A stretch of DNA of 64,000 nt from Gluconobacter kanchanaburiensis NBRC 103587 (GCF_007988905.1 NZ_BJVA01000003.1:124001-188000); one strand, 5' to 3'; shown: positions 18,340 through 27,909, counted from the first letter of the stretch. Translations and numbers: made by a program. The notes: a model not told the origin generated them from the letters alone.

Positions 18340-20859
18340 TCAGAAACCGGCGCTGATTGAACCGGTTGCAGCGAACGGTGCTGCGATCATGTAAGTCGGA
18401 GCCGTTCCTTTGACGCTGTTTCCGAAGATGCCACGCTGTGTCTGTGCGTTGGTCTGAACTCCGGTCGGAAAACCGAGGTAATGGTTGTTGGTGATGTTGG
18501 TCAGGTTGAACTTGATGTTCGGTGCTTGCAGGAAGCCCAGATTCTTGAAGCGATAGCCGACCGAGATATTCATTTTGACGTAACCCGGAATATGCTGGTC
18601 GTCCATGAATGTCGAATACTGCTTGGCAACGTACTTCAGGCTGTAAGCGCCAAAGATATTACCGTCGTCATAGTCGAGGTTGAAGCCAACCTGGTATTTT
18701 GGGGTTTCAGGAGCAAATTTTCCGGCGGTATGCAGGTAGTCGCTTGATGCACCGCTACCAGCGCGCAGGTTACTGGTGGTGCGGGCGTCAACGTACTCGA
18801 AGGACGCATAGGGCCGCAGGTGATAGAAAATTGGACGCGTTCCGATTTCGGCATCCACACCGTTCGTGCTCTGACCACCGGCATTGATATTGGTCGTGGC
18901 GTAGTTGGTGCACGCTGAATTCAGACATTCGGTCTGAGAGAACAGACGGTTTGTGAAGTTATAGTGGAAGTATGTGATTGAGGCCATGACCGTTGGGCCA
19001 GTGTAACGCCAGCCGGCTTCTTCTGAAATGGAAATTTCAGGCTGCTGGTTTGCATTGGCCTGCGTGCTGTATCCGCCGTTTTTATAATATGTACCCGCGT
19101 CATAGAGCGAGTAGTTCATCGGGATACGGAAGTTCGTCGCGCCAGAGACGAAGACCTGCATTTCCGGATTGATCTGATAGCGGATCGATGCTGTCGGCAG
19201 AGGCTGATAGAATGTTTTGTTGATGTAAGGACCTGTTGACGTATCGGGCAGCATATTGTGAGCGTCGCGTGTGACGATTGCATACTTCAACCCGGCGTCG
19301 ATGGTCAGCTTGTTGTTCAGCAGCGACAGGCTGTCACCAATAAACATGACGTGGGTGCGGGTCTGCGTCAGACTGGCGCGGTACTGATAGGTCGTGCCGT
19401 CATTGAAGATGAAATTCGGACCACTGCCCCAGATGTTCCAAGGTGTGCCGTTGGATGCGATGCCTGTTGCAGGCGCCGTCTGGATTTGCTTGGCATATTC
19501 AAACCAGTATCCGACCATCAGGCGGTTAACGCCGGTTGTCAGTGTCAGCTTTGTGACGGCACCCGGGCGATAGGTCGTGGTGAGCGAGGGTTCATACATC
19601 AACGTGCTGCTGGAGGGCTTTTTGCCGTTCAGTGTGCCAGTCATGCTCGTGGCGCCCCAACTTGTTGGTGTCGTGTAAGCACCGCCGCCGCTGCCGTCAC
19701 CGTACCAGAAATAAGGCGTTTCTGTGAGAACAAGGTGATCCGTTAACTTGAAGGTCGAGGGGGCACTAGCGTAGATATTGGTAAACGGATTCTGATGGAG
19801 TTTATAGTAATTGCTATTATTTTCTTTGTATGTGCCATTATAAACTGTATTGTTTATTGTGGCATTGCTTGTGTTTTTAAAAGTAGTTCCATTCGGGCGA
19901 GTGCAAGTGGAACCAGCATAACACGGTGCAACGTAACCCGTTTTCTCGCCAAAACCATACGCATTCCACGATGGAAGATTTACGCTTGGTGACAGGTAGT
20001 TATAGAGTCGGTTTCCGACGATAGCGAGCGAGACGCGGTTGCCATCACCCCAGTCGTTTACGAATTTCGCTTCAGCATGGAGCTTGCGGTTCGTTGCTTC
20101 AGAGTGGATGGCGTCTTCTGTGGCATAGGAGCCAGAGAAGTAGGCGCGCAGATTGGTGTTGCCGATCTTTCCGGTGTCGAGGCGTAGGAAGCCACGCGTA
20201 TAGGCATACGATCCGTAAGACACGTCGAACGCGCCACCCTTCTTCATTTTCGGGTCGATCATGTACATGTCGACCACGCCGCCGGTGGCGCTGAGATGGG
20301 GGCTATCAAGGTCAGAGGAACCCTGTGCAAGGCTGACCTTGCGGAGGTTCTCTGAGTCCGCGATTTCCTGTGAATAGACTGAGAAAGACCCGATATCGTT
20401 GATTGGGAAGCCTTCAAGCGTAAAGCCCATCTGCGACTGGTCGAGACCGCGGGTGCTCATGTGGCTGCCCGTTAGACCGGCTGGATCGGAAGACGTGACG
20501 TTCGCACCCGGAAGCAGAGCGATAAGCTGCATTGGGTCCTGACCCGGTGCCTGCTTTTCGATGTAGTCGCGGGAGATGGCGGAAACGGACTTGGCCGCAT
20601 CCTGTTTCTGCATCAGTCCACCACCGACATCGCGACGTGTTACGCCATCGAAATAGGAGCGGTGACCGCTGACGGAAACATGTTCTTCGTGTTCGTCTGT
20701 TGGAGCCGTGTTGCCCATCATGGACGGGGCGGAGGCGGCAGCGACTTTCGTCGGACCCTTCTTGGTTGAAGGGGCCGTACTGTTTGCGGGTGCGGCAAAG
20801 GCCGACACCGTACCGAATGCAAACAGGGCCGAAGTCGAAAGCAGGCGAGCAAGGCGCAT
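18340..20859 (-). CDS. TonB-dependent outer-membrane receptor
   Basis: 839 residues with a cleavable signal peptide (MRLARLLSTSALFAFGTVSAFA), a plug domain (DYIEKQAPGQDPMQLIALLPGANV; MSTRGLDQSQMGFTLEGFPI) and a 22-strand-type barrel ending in a terminal aromatic residue (GSISAGF). Such receptors bring scarce substrates across the outer membrane using TonB energy. The N-terminal 60 residues after the signal are Ala/Pro/Thr-rich rather than a signalling domain, so no transmembrane sigma regulation is suggested. The ligand is unknown: the barrel is Tyr/Asn-rich like siderophore and oligosaccharide receptors, and no Fur box or transport genes are adjacent. Confidence 0.87.
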   Translation of the reverse strand: MRLARLLSTSALFAFGTVSAFAAPANSTAPSTKKGPTKVAAASAPSMMGNTAPTDEHEEHVSVSGHRSYFDGVTRRDVGGGLMQKQDAAKSVSAISRDYIEKQAPGQDPMQLIALLPGANVTSSDPAGLTGSHMSTRGLDQSQMGFTLEGFPINDIGSFSVYSQEIADSENLRKVSLAQGSSDLDSPHLSATGGVVDMYMIDPKMKKGGAFDVSYGSYAYTRGFLRLDTGKIGNTNLRAYFSGSYATEDAIHSEATNRKLHAEAKFVNDWGDGNRVSLAIVGNRLYNYLSPSVNLPSWNAYGFGEKTGYVAPCYAGSTCTRPNGTTFKNTSNATINNTVYNGTYKENNSNYYKLHQNPFTNIYASAPSTFKLTDHLVLTETPYFWYGDGSGGGAYTTPTSWGATSMTGTLNGKKPSSSTLMYEPSLTTTYRPGAVTKLTLTTGVNRLMVGYWFEYAKQIQTAPATGIASNGTPWNIWGSGPNFIFNDGTTYQYRASLTQTRTHVMFIGDSLSLLNNKLTIDAGLKYAIVTRDAHNMLPDTSTGPYINKTFYQPLPTASIRYQINPEMQVFVSGATNFRIPMNYSLYDAGTYYKNGGYSTQANANQQPEISISEEAGWRYTGPTVMASITYFHYNFTNRLFSQTECLNSACTNYATTNINAGGQSTNGVDAEIGTRPIFYHLRPYASFEYVDARTTSNLRAGSGASSDYLHTAGKFAPETPKYQVGFNLDYDDGNIFGAYSLKYVAKQYSTFMDDQHIPGYVKMNISVGYRFKNLGFLQAPNIKFNLTNITNNHYLGFPTGVQTNAQTQRGIFGNSVKGTAPTYMIAAPFAATGSISAGF

Positions 20860-21084
20860 CGTATTTTCGGTCTTTCTCGGTCAGGGGAACTTTCAGCCGA
20901 GAAAAAGCATGAGTGGCAGCCTTATTTCAATCAGATGTGGACTGACATGATATGACATGCAGGAGATATGGCAATTTAGTCACATTTCATTGGCGTAACG
21001 GTGAAAAAACGGCAGGAAACCTCTTAATGATTGTGACATTTGAAAGACAGGCGTCGTTTTTCCGTCCCCGATCGTTACGGTTTC
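20860..21084. other. Intergenic region upstream of the TonB receptor
   Basis: 225 bp without a gene. It should contain the minus-strand promoter of the receptor. I see no Fur box, riboswitch or terminator in it. Confidence 0.4.
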
Positions 21085-21945
21085 CTATCCCGCGGGTCTC
21101 AGCGCCTCGTCTGCACTGTAAAGTTGACGAATCCTTCTGGCCTGGGCGGCCGTAGGAACGAGGTCATGATGATTGCGGTTGAGGTGGGGTACCGTGCGGT
21201 TCCGAAATGCGGGGACGAGGTCAGGCAGGGATGAGATCTTCTCCATAGGAAACAGCTCATCAACGGCAAGTTTTCCGTCTCGGTCACAGACATAAAGTGT
21301 CTGGGGGCGAAAGACATGATCCATGTCGTAGACCGAGGCGCAGGACTCTACATGGTCGATCGCATCGTCCAGCGTGTGAAACGAGCGGTAGAGGGCATTG
21401 ACGGACGCGTGGATCCGGACCCGCGATGTTCCGCCGCGCCGGGCAAAGGCCCAGGCGGAGACAAAGCGCTCCACCGGATCGCGCCAGATTGCGAAACTGG
21501 GAAGGGTCTGGCCCAGATCAGGTGCGACATGCTGATAGTAACGCCAAGTTTCATGCATCATGATACCGCCGTAAAGCAGTTCGCAGATCGATGTGCCGCC
21601 GTTTTTGGGAACATGGATGAACAGGACACCGGCTTGCCGGATCTTTTCGATCCGCAGGAGACGCTTGCGGCCCAGCGGCAGTCGCAGGTGCAGGTCGGCG
21701 GCCCGCGCATGGACATCATTATACTGGCGGACCCGGAACACCGTACACAGCAGGCGGTGGGGGAGGCCAATTGCCGCTGCGCTGCCCGTATTACAGTCGG
21801 CCTGAAGAGATGTGTCCGGCTGGGCAGTGGAGAGTGCAGCAGAAGGAGGCGTCATAACCGTGTCCTGATTCTGTATCCGGTGGCGCAACACTGGCGGTGG
21901 GAAAAGGTCAAGGCAAAGGACGGATTGTAACCGAATGAAATTCAT
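21085..21945 (-). CDS. Sulfotransferase-like protein
   Basis: 286 residues from the ATG at 21945; a second ATG 30 codons later (MTPPSAALST) may be the true start because neither has a clear Shine-Dalgarno. The middle carries FIHVPKNGGTSI, which matches the 5'-phosphosulfate loop of sulfotransferase family 2, and IWRDPVERFVSAWAFA, which matches the 3'-phosphate (PB) region, so binding of PAPS or a similar nucleotide is plausible. The acceptor is unknown; relatives modify surface polysaccharides. It lies alone between a TonB receptor and the divergent cobalamin riboswitch. Confidence 0.68.
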   Translation of the reverse strand: MNFIRLQSVLCLDLFPPPVLRHRIQNQDTVMTPPSAALSTAQPDTSLQADCNTGSAAAIGLPHRLLCTVFRVRQYNDVHARAADLHLRLPLGRKRLLRIEKIRQAGVLFIHVPKNGGTSICELLYGGIMMHETWRYYQHVAPDLGQTLPSFAIWRDPVERFVSAWAFARRGGTSRVRIHASVNALYRSFHTLDDAIDHVESCASVYDMDHVFRPQTLYVCDRDGKLAVDELFPMEKISSLPDLVPAFRNRTVPHLNRNHHDLVPTAAQARRIRQLYSADEALRPAG

Positions 21946-22028
21946 GTTGCAGGGAGAGAATGTGTCAAATCCGTCACGGACGGTTTTTTGTATTTGACTC
22001 GCCGGGTCCGGAGCGCTTCATGACATCT

Positions 22029-22208
22029 GACGGTGCCCGGAGGACGGGTGAAAAGGGAACGCAGTGCAAGGCTGCGGCTGCCCCCGCAACTGTAAGTGCC
22101 CGCTGCTCTGTCCGGACGGACGGACGGCGCGGTTTCGGGACATGAACCCACTGGTGTCTCAGCCGGGAAGGGCCTGAAGCCTCAGGACGAGCCAGGAGAC
22201 CTGCCGTC
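22029..22208 (+). promoter_or_regulatory. Cobalamin (adenosylcobalamin) riboswitch
   Basis: The leader contains the conserved blocks of the cobalamin element in order: GGTGCCCGGAGGACGGGTGA, AAAAGGGAACGCAGTGCAAG, GCTGCCCCCGCAACTGTAAG, then CCACTGGTGTCTCAGCCGGG and the B12 box GACGAGCCAGGAGACCTGCC. It sits about 120 bp before the btuB start and so should repress the uptake operon when cobalamin is plentiful. A -35-like TTGACT lies at 21994-21999; the matching -10 is weak. The 384 bp between the divergent sulfotransferase-like gene and btuB hold this element and no gene. Confidence 0.96.
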
Positions 22209-22329
22209 AGCATGAGTTGTCCGAAGGACGGTCCGGGCGGGGTGCATCGGAACGCCGGGTCAGGCCCTTTTGGCATGGGTCTGCCTCCTTCTTGAGGGCA
22301 ACGCTGAACGACGAGACATTGCCATCACC

Positions 22330-24348
22330 ATGCCCCGTATTTCCTGTCTTCTTCTTGCGAGCAGCATGCTTGTCGCCGTGCCTGCGCTGGCTGCGCCAGT
22401 CGCTCAACCGGCACAGGAACCGCTCCTGTCGCAGAAGCTCAAGGCACCCCCGGCACCATCTGCGCAGAAAGCTCCGGGTACTGCGATGCGCGCGCCAAAT
22501 CAGGCTCCGACAGCAGTTTCATCGTCTTTTCCCGAGACCGTGACGGTGACTGCGAACCGTATGCCGCAGGATCTGAGTAGGGTCGGTTCGCAGGTTACGG
22601 TTGTGACCCAGCGTGACATTGAACTGCTTCAACGGCGCGATCTTGCGGACCTTCTGTCGCGCGAACCGGGCCTGAACATGGTGCGCACGGGCGGGCCCGG
22701 CGGTACGGGGTCGATCTTTATGCGCGGCACCAACGCCAATGAAGTGAAGGTGCGGCTGGACGGGATGGACATCAACGATCCGTCCACGCCGGCCGGTGCA
22801 TTCGATACAGCGCAGTTTCTTACCGATGGGCTGGCCCGTGTGGAAATCCTGCGTGGACCGCAGAGTGGCCTGTACGGCGCGGATGCGATGGGCGGCGTCA
22901 TCGACATGACGACCAAACAGGGGCAGGGACCGCTGCACGGTTTCGTCCGGCTCGAAGGCGGCAGCTACTCCACCAAGAACCAGACGGCCGGGTTCTCGGG
23001 ATCGCTGCGCCGTTTCCATTACATGGTCGAAGTCTCGCACAATCATGTCGGCGACTATCAGGCCGTACCAAAAGCCATTCGCGCGCAGGTTCACGACCAT
23101 GACGTTGCGTCCAACCGTAACGACAACCGCACAGCCAATGTGCGGCTCGGCTACGACGTGACGGACAATTTCGATCTCGGCTTCACGGCCCATCTCACGC
23201 AGGCGGATTACGAATACGTCGCTGACGATTACAGTTCCTACCCGACGCTGCCCTCAGCCCAGCAGAATGAAAGCGATCTCAAACAAGCAATTCTGCGCGG
23301 AACGGCCCATCTGAAATCCTTCAAGGGTGTGTTCGAGCAGACGCTCGGCGTCGGGTACGTCACCTATCGCCGCCATGACATCACGGCTGGAGAATCAGAT
23401 ATCGCGTCCAATCGTGGCGATCGTCTGAAGGTGGACTGGCAGGGCCTGACCCATCTTGGTCATAATGGCTCCTTCCTCGTGGGATATGATTATATCCGCG
23501 AACGGATCATGACCCCGGTCGCAGCTCAGACCACGACGAATGCCGCCTGGGGTCAGCTTGAAGGTCATTGGCACGATATTCTCTTCGGTTCGGCCAATAT
23601 CCGTTACGACAACAATTCCCGTTACGGTAATTACGTGACCTGGCGTGTCGCCCCGGCGGTGAAGATCCCTGGTACCGGTCTGACACTGAAAGCCAGCGGT
23701 GGTTCGGGTTTCCATGGACCGTCTCTGAACCAGCTTTTCGTCAGCTATCCGGCCTATTACTCCCTTGCCAATCCGAACCTGCGAGCCGAGCGTCTTCTGG
23801 GCTTCGACGCTGGGTTTGAGGAACGTCTTCTGGGCGGCAAGCTGACCTTTGGTGCTGACTATTATGGCAACCATGTGCGGAACCTCATCAATTACGCACT
23901 GTCGGGCTACAACTACACCTATATCAACGTCGCCCGTGCGCAGACGCATGGTGTGGAAGCTTTTGTTGATTACCACATCATCAAGAGCGTAGATCTGCGC
24001 GGTACTTATACCTGGACGGACGCCACGGATCGCAGCACGGGTGCGGCCCTCGTTCGCCGTCCCCGCCACAAAGCCACGGCCAGCGTCATCTGGACGCCGA
24101 CCAAGCGCCTGAGCATCACGCCAAGCCTGCTCTATGTCAGCGGCTGGCACGATCTCGACCGCTACACGTCCATGAACACGATCGGTCATGACTACGTCAC
24201 AGTGAATATCGCTGCGGAATACAAGTTGGCTAATTTCGTAACCCTGTTCGCGCGTGGCGATAATCTTGGGAATCGATATTATGAAAACCCGGTCGGTTAT
24301 CTCCAGCCAGGGCGTTCTTTCTACGGCGGTGTGACGTTTGGCCTCTAA
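22330..24348 (+). CDS. btuB: TonB-dependent vitamin B12 receptor BtuB
   Basis: 672 residues from ATG 22330, chosen because it gives a normal signal peptide (MPRISCLLLASSMLVAVPALA); the GTG-started extension from 22270 would run through leader sequence. After a Pro/Ala-rich linker comes a TonB box-like segment (ETVTVTANRMP), a plug (LADLLSREPGLNMVRTGGPG; MRGTNANEVKVRLDGMDI; VEILRGPQSGLYGADAMGGV) and a barrel ending GGVTFGL. The upstream cobalamin riboswitch and the downstream BtuF/C/D-type transporter identify the substrate as cobalamin or a related corrinoid. Confidence 0.92.
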   Translation: MPRISCLLLASSMLVAVPALAAPVAQPAQEPLLSQKLKAPPAPSAQKAPGTAMRAPNQAPTAVSSSFPETVTVTANRMPQDLSRVGSQVTVVTQRDIELLQRRDLADLLSREPGLNMVRTGGPGGTGSIFMRGTNANEVKVRLDGMDINDPSTPAGAFDTAQFLTDGLARVEILRGPQSGLYGADAMGGVIDMTTKQGQGPLHGFVRLEGGSYSTKNQTAGFSGSLRRFHYMVEVSHNHVGDYQAVPKAIRAQVHDHDVASNRNDNRTANVRLGYDVTDNFDLGFTAHLTQADYEYVADDYSSYPTLPSAQQNESDLKQAILRGTAHLKSFKGVFEQTLGVGYVTYRRHDITAGESDIASNRGDRLKVDWQGLTHLGHNGSFLVGYDYIRERIMTPVAAQTTTNAAWGQLEGHWHDILFGSANIRYDNNSRYGNYVTWRVAPAVKIPGTGLTLKASGGSGFHGPSLNQLFVSYPAYYSLANPNLRAERLLGFDAGFEERLLGGKLTFGADYYGNHVRNLINYALSGYNYTYINVARAQTHGVEAFVDYHIIKSVDLRGTYTWTDATDRSTGAALVRRPRHKATASVIWTPTKRLSITPSLLYVSGWHDLDRYTSMNTIGHDYVTVNIAAEYKLANFVTLFARGDNLGNRYYENPVGYLQPGRSFYGGVTFGL

Positions 24349-25198
24349 GACGCTTTTTCACGTCTTTGCAGTCCCGATGGCAAGTTTCCTGCTGTGGGGC
24401 TGTTTTTCCGGATCGGCCTGTGCCGGTCCGGTGCGGACCCGTATCGTCTCGCTCAATCTGTGTACGGACGAACTGCTGCTTGAACTGGCGGACCCGTCTC
24501 ATATCCTTGGTCTCAGCCCGTTGGCCACGGACTGCGCGGAATCCGTTCGCTGTGAGGCTGCAAGGGCTTATCCTGTCCAGCGGCCTGATGGCGAAAACCT
24601 TGTTGTCACCCATCCGGATGTTGTTCTGGACGGGACATGGCACCGTCCGACCGTTCCGCTCGTGACCGATGTGCTACATGTCCCCTTCGTGCAGCTTCCC
24701 TCCATTGCATCTCTAGCGGATATTCCCACCCAGATCCGCACAGTCGCCCACGCCATCGGCGAAGATGCACGCGGCGAGGACATGATCCGTGCGTTTGGTA
24801 AGCGTCTGGAAAGTCTCCATCCTGTTCATCCGGAGCAGATCCTGACGGCTACGGTCATCGGCGCGAACCTTGCCGGAGAAGAGGGCGGCTTGATTACCGA
24901 TTTGCTGAAACGCGCGGGCTTCCGCCTGTCTGCGTCCGAGCGACCAGATGGCACCATCGCGCTGGAAACGCTGATTGCCCATCCGCCGGATCTTTTGGTG
25001 ACGGGCATGATTTCGGAAGGCGTCTCTTTAGCGGAAGATGCCGTTCATCATCCTGCCCTGCGGGACCGTTTCACGGGCATGCATCTGTTAGCCCTTCCCG
25101 GTCGGCTGACCATGTGCGGCACGCCTGATACTCTCGATGCGCTGACCGCCCTGATCGCCGCGCATGACCGTCTGACCGGCGCGGAGTCTACACCATGA
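24338..25198 (+). CDS. btuF: Cobalamin ABC transporter substrate-binding protein (BtuF-type)
   Basis: 286 residues from TTG 24338, which overlaps the btuB stop; ATG 24377 is an alternative that still gives a signal peptide (MASFLLWGCFSGSACAG). The mature protein has the helical-backbone fold of class III binding proteins (TRIVSLNLCTDELLLELADP; LGLSPLA; later LPGRLTMCGTPDTLDALTAL). It would capture corrinoid in the periplasm and hand it to the permease encoded next, with which it overlaps by four bases (ATGA). Substrate inferred from the riboswitch. Confidence 0.85.
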   Translation: MASKTLFHVFAVPMASFLLWGCFSGSACAGPVRTRIVSLNLCTDELLLELADPSHILGLSPLATDCAESVRCEAARAYPVQRPDGENLVVTHPDVVLDGTWHRPTVPLVTDVLHVPFVQLPSIASLADIPTQIRTVAHAIGEDARGEDMIRAFGKRLESLHPVHPEQILTATVIGANLAGEEGGLITDLLKRAGFRLSASERPDGTIALETLIAHPPDLLVTGMISEGVSLAEDAVHHPALRDRFTGMHLLALPGRLTMCGTPDTLDALTALIAAHDRLTGAESTP

Positions 25199-26181
25199 GC
25201 CGTTATGCCCTGACCGTTGCCATTCTTACCACGCTGGTTCTGGCTCTCGCCATTTTGTCATTGGCCGCAGGTCTGGCGGGGATCGGCGTCACTCAGGGCC
25301 TGTCCGACATGCTGCATGGCCGCGCGACGATCGCCGCGACCATCATCGGCCAGATCCGCCTGCCGCGTATGACCCTCGCTTTGCTGATCGGCGCAACGCT
25401 GGGTCTGTCGGGGGCGGCGCTTCAGGGACTGGTCCGTAATCCACTCGCTGATCCGGGCGTGCTGGGTATTTCGGGCTGTGGTGCTCTTGGGGCGGTATTA
25501 GTCTTCTATACTGGCGTCTCGGCAGTCTGGGCGCCCGCACTCCCGCTGGCGGCGTTGTCCGGCGCTGGGCTCGCGACACTCCTGCTTCTGGTCCTCACGC
25601 GCGGCGGTACGCTGGTTCTGGTACTCGCCGGTGCGGCGCTGGGCTCCATGAGTGCCGCGCTTCTGGCTTTGACGCTCAATCTCGTGCCAAGCCCTTATGC
25701 GTCTTATGAAATCATGCACTGGCTCATGGGCTCCCTGTCGCGTGCCAGCCAGCAGGATGTTCTGATTGCGATGCCTGGTCTGCTGATCGGCTCCGCGCTG
25801 CTTTTCAGCACGGGGCGGTCGCTGGATGCCCTGACCCTTGGTGAAGACGTTGCCCAGACGATGGGCTTCCCCCTGCGGGCCGTGCAGTGGCGCGTCGTGA
25901 TCGGAACAGCGCTTGCGGTCGGCAGCGGGGTTGCCGTTGCGGGCGGGATCGGGTTTGTCGGGCTCGTCATGCCGCATCTCCTGCGCCCGCTCGCCGGAGC
26001 GCGCCCGTCACGTCTGCTGTTGCCCTCTGCCCTTGGTGGCGCGGCGCTCTTGCTGGCGGCTGACCTGTTTGTACGCCTGCCCGTCAGCGGGGCCGAACTG
26101 CAACTCGGTGTCGTCACGTCGCTGATCGGAACACCGGTCTTTTTCTGGCAGGTCTGGCGCCTGCGCGGCCGGCCGGTATGA
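25195..26181 (+). CDS. btuC: Cobalamin ABC transporter permease (BtuC/FecCD-type)
   Basis: 328 residues with about ten membrane segments of the FecCD/BtuC family. The conserved LSGAALQGLVRNPLADPGVL loop near residue 65 and GGIGFVGLVMPHLLRPLAG near residue 250, which contacts the ATPase, are present. Start overlaps btuF and the stop is 10 bp before the ATPase gene, so the transporter is one operon with btuB. Confidence 0.92.
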   Translation: MSRYALTVAILTTLVLALAILSLAAGLAGIGVTQGLSDMLHGRATIAATIIGQIRLPRMTLALLIGATLGLSGAALQGLVRNPLADPGVLGISGCGALGAVLVFYTGVSAVWAPALPLAALSGAGLATLLLLVLTRGGTLVLVLAGAALGSMSAALLALTLNLVPSPYASYEIMHWLMGSLSRASQQDVLIAMPGLLIGSALLFSTGRSLDALTLGEDVAQTMGFPLRAVQWRVVIGTALAVGSGVAVAGGIGFVGLVMPHLLRPLAGARPSRLLLPSALGGAALLLAADLFVRLPVSGAELQLGVVTSLIGTPVFFWQVWRLRGRPV

Positions 26182-26191
26182 GGAGTGCGTC

Positions 26192-26962
26192 ATGATCCTC
26201 CAGACAGATACGATCAGCCTGACCCTTCAGGGCAATAGACTTCTCAATGATATTGCACTCGAGGTGCGTCCCGGCGAAGTCCTCGGCCTGATCGGCCCTA
26301 ACGGTGCGGGCAAGAGTACGCTCCTGCGCGTTATGGCCGGACTGCTTCGCCCCGATACGGGCTGTGTTTTTCTGGATGGACGGGACCTGTTCACCATGCC
26401 GCCCGAAGAGCGCGGTCGCCATCTGGCCTATCTCCCGCAGGAAGCCCCGGCCTCAATCGGAATGAGCGTGCGGGACGTCGTGGCCCTCGGTCGTCTGCCC
26501 CATCGCCGTACGGCTTCAGCGCAACAGGACGCCGCCGCCGTGCGACAGGCGCTCGACGCGGTCGGGATGAGCGCCTTCGCCGACCGTTCTTCCGCCAGTC
26601 TGTCAGGCGGCGAACGCGCTCGCATTCTGCTCGCGCGTGCGCTTGCCGTTCAGGCTCCTGTGATGCTGGCGGACGAACCCGTCGCGGCCCTTGATCCCGC
26701 GCAGGCCCTGACTGTTATGAACCTTTTTGGCCAGTACGCCGCACAGGGCCAGGCCGTCGCTGTGGTTCTGCACGATCTGGCGCTCGCGGCCCGCTTCTGT
26801 ACTCGCATTGCGGTCCTTTCGGAGGGACGTCTTGTCGGTATTGGGACGCCCGCCGAAGTGCTGACGGATGCTTTGTTTGCCGAAGTTTATGGTGTGGCAG
26901 TGCGACGCTGCGGTGAGGTCGCCGTGCCCTGGTCGCTGGTTGCGAGCACGCGACGACCATAA
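26192..26962 (+). CDS. btuD: Cobalamin ABC transporter ATP-binding protein (BtuD/FecE-type)
   Basis: 256 residues. Walker A GPNGAGKST is at about 35-43, the signature LSGGERARILLARAL near 137 and Walker B PVMLADEPVAALDP near 157, with the H-loop VVLHDLALAAR. It energises the BtuC permease. The last 76 bp overlap the 3' end of the convergent transporter gene, which is a long coding overlap; the C-terminal tail (RRCGEVAVPWSLVASTRRP) may be less constrained. Confidence 0.91.
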   Translation: MILQTDTISLTLQGNRLLNDIALEVRPGEVLGLIGPNGAGKSTLLRVMAGLLRPDTGCVFLDGRDLFTMPPEERGRHLAYLPQEAPASIGMSVRDVVALGRLPHRRTASAQQDAAAVRQALDAVGMSAFADRSSASLSGGERARILLARALAVQAPVMLADEPVAALDPAQALTVMNLFGQYAAQGQAVAVVLHDLALAARFCTRIAVLSEGRLVGIGTPAEVLTDALFAEVYGVAVRRCGEVAVPWSLVASTRRP

Positions 26963-27909
26963 CGCCGGGCCAGCAGCGTACAGGTGAAGAGCTGGATCTG
27001 GTGGTAGATCATCAGGGGCAGCACGATAATGCCGACCGACGCCGCCGGAAAAATGACGCTCGCCATAGGCACGCCTGACGCTAGTGATTTTTTCGAGCCA
27101 CAGAACTGGAGCGCGATCTTGTTTTCCGTCGTCTGTTCCAGACCGTCGCCCATCAGATGGGACAGCACAAGAACCAGCGCTAGCATGAGACTGTCGAGTA
27201 GCGCGACTTCCAGTAGATGCGCGCCCGAAACCCGGTGCCAGATCCCTTCGACCACGGCCGAACTGAACGCCGTATAGACCACCACGATGATGGACCCACG
27301 ATCGGTGAATGAGATCAGGATTTTGTGCCTGCGTACGATCGGCCCGACCCATTTTTGTAGGATCTGCCCCAGCGCAAATGGCAACAGCAACTCCTTGCTT
27401 ACGTCGAGAATGGACTCCAGCGGCGAATGTCCCGCGCCCACATGCCCGAGCACTAGTCCCGTCAGTAGCGGTGTGAGCGCGATACCTGCGATGTTGGAAA
27501 CCGTTGCCGCGCAGATCGCCGCCGGAACATTGCCCTTCGCGATGGAGGTCAGCGCGATGGAAGACTGCACGGTGGATGGCAGGCAGCACAGGAACAGAAT
27601 GCCCGACCATAGATCCTCACCGAACAGGGCATCCGGAAAGACGCTTCGGAACAGCAGATGCAGTCCGATCCCCAGTAGCGGAAACAGCGCGAAGGTGCAG
27701 AGCAGCACGCTGCCCTGAAGTTTCCAGTCCTTCACGCTGTCCACGATGGCATGACGTTCGAGCTTTGCGCCCTGAAAGAAGAACATGAACGTGATGAGGA
27801 TCGTCACAACATGCTGGAGGATATGCTCCATCTGCCCACGGCAGGGCAGAAAAGAGGCCAGTGCAATGGCGGCGATAAGAGACAGGAGAAAGGGGTCGAG
27901 ACGCTTCAT
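26887..27909 (-). CDS. Bile acid:Na+ symporter (SBF/YfeH-like) family transporter
   Basis: 340 residues with about ten hydrophobic helices of the SBF-like family (MKRLDPFLLSLIAAIALAS; LFLCCLPSTVQSSIALTSIAKGN; ALQFCGSKKSLASGVPMASVI). The conserved PST...S and CGSKKSLASG motifs place it in the YfeH-like branch, which in bacteria transports organic anions of unknown identity rather than bile acids. The C-terminal 25 residues lie on the strand opposite to the end of btuD. Transcribed alone. Confidence 0.82.
   Translation of the reverse strand: MKRLDPFLLSLIAAIALASFLPCRGQMEHILQHVVTILITFMFFFQGAKLERHAIVDSVKDWKLQGSVLLCTFALFPLLGIGLHLLFRSVFPDALFGEDLWSGILFLCCLPSTVQSSIALTSIAKGNVPAAICAATVSNIAGIALTPLLTGLVLGHVGAGHSPLESILDVSKELLLPFALGQILQKWVGPIVRRHKILISFTDRGSIIVVVYTAFSSAVVEGIWHRVSGAHLLEVALLDSLMLALVLVLSHLMGDGLEQTTENKIALQFCGSKKSLASGVPMASVIFPAASVGIIVLPLMIYHQIQLFTCTLLARRYGRRVLATSDQGTATSPQRRTATP

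Noticed and set aside
21968-21990. Small hairpin CCGTC-ACG-GACGG followed by T's as a terminator
   Set aside because: Only five base pairs, and no plus-strand gene lies upstream for it to terminate.
26603-27610. Minus-strand open frame of 335 codons
   Set aside because: Out of frame with the SBF-type transporter and covering btuD; His/Arg-rich, shadow.
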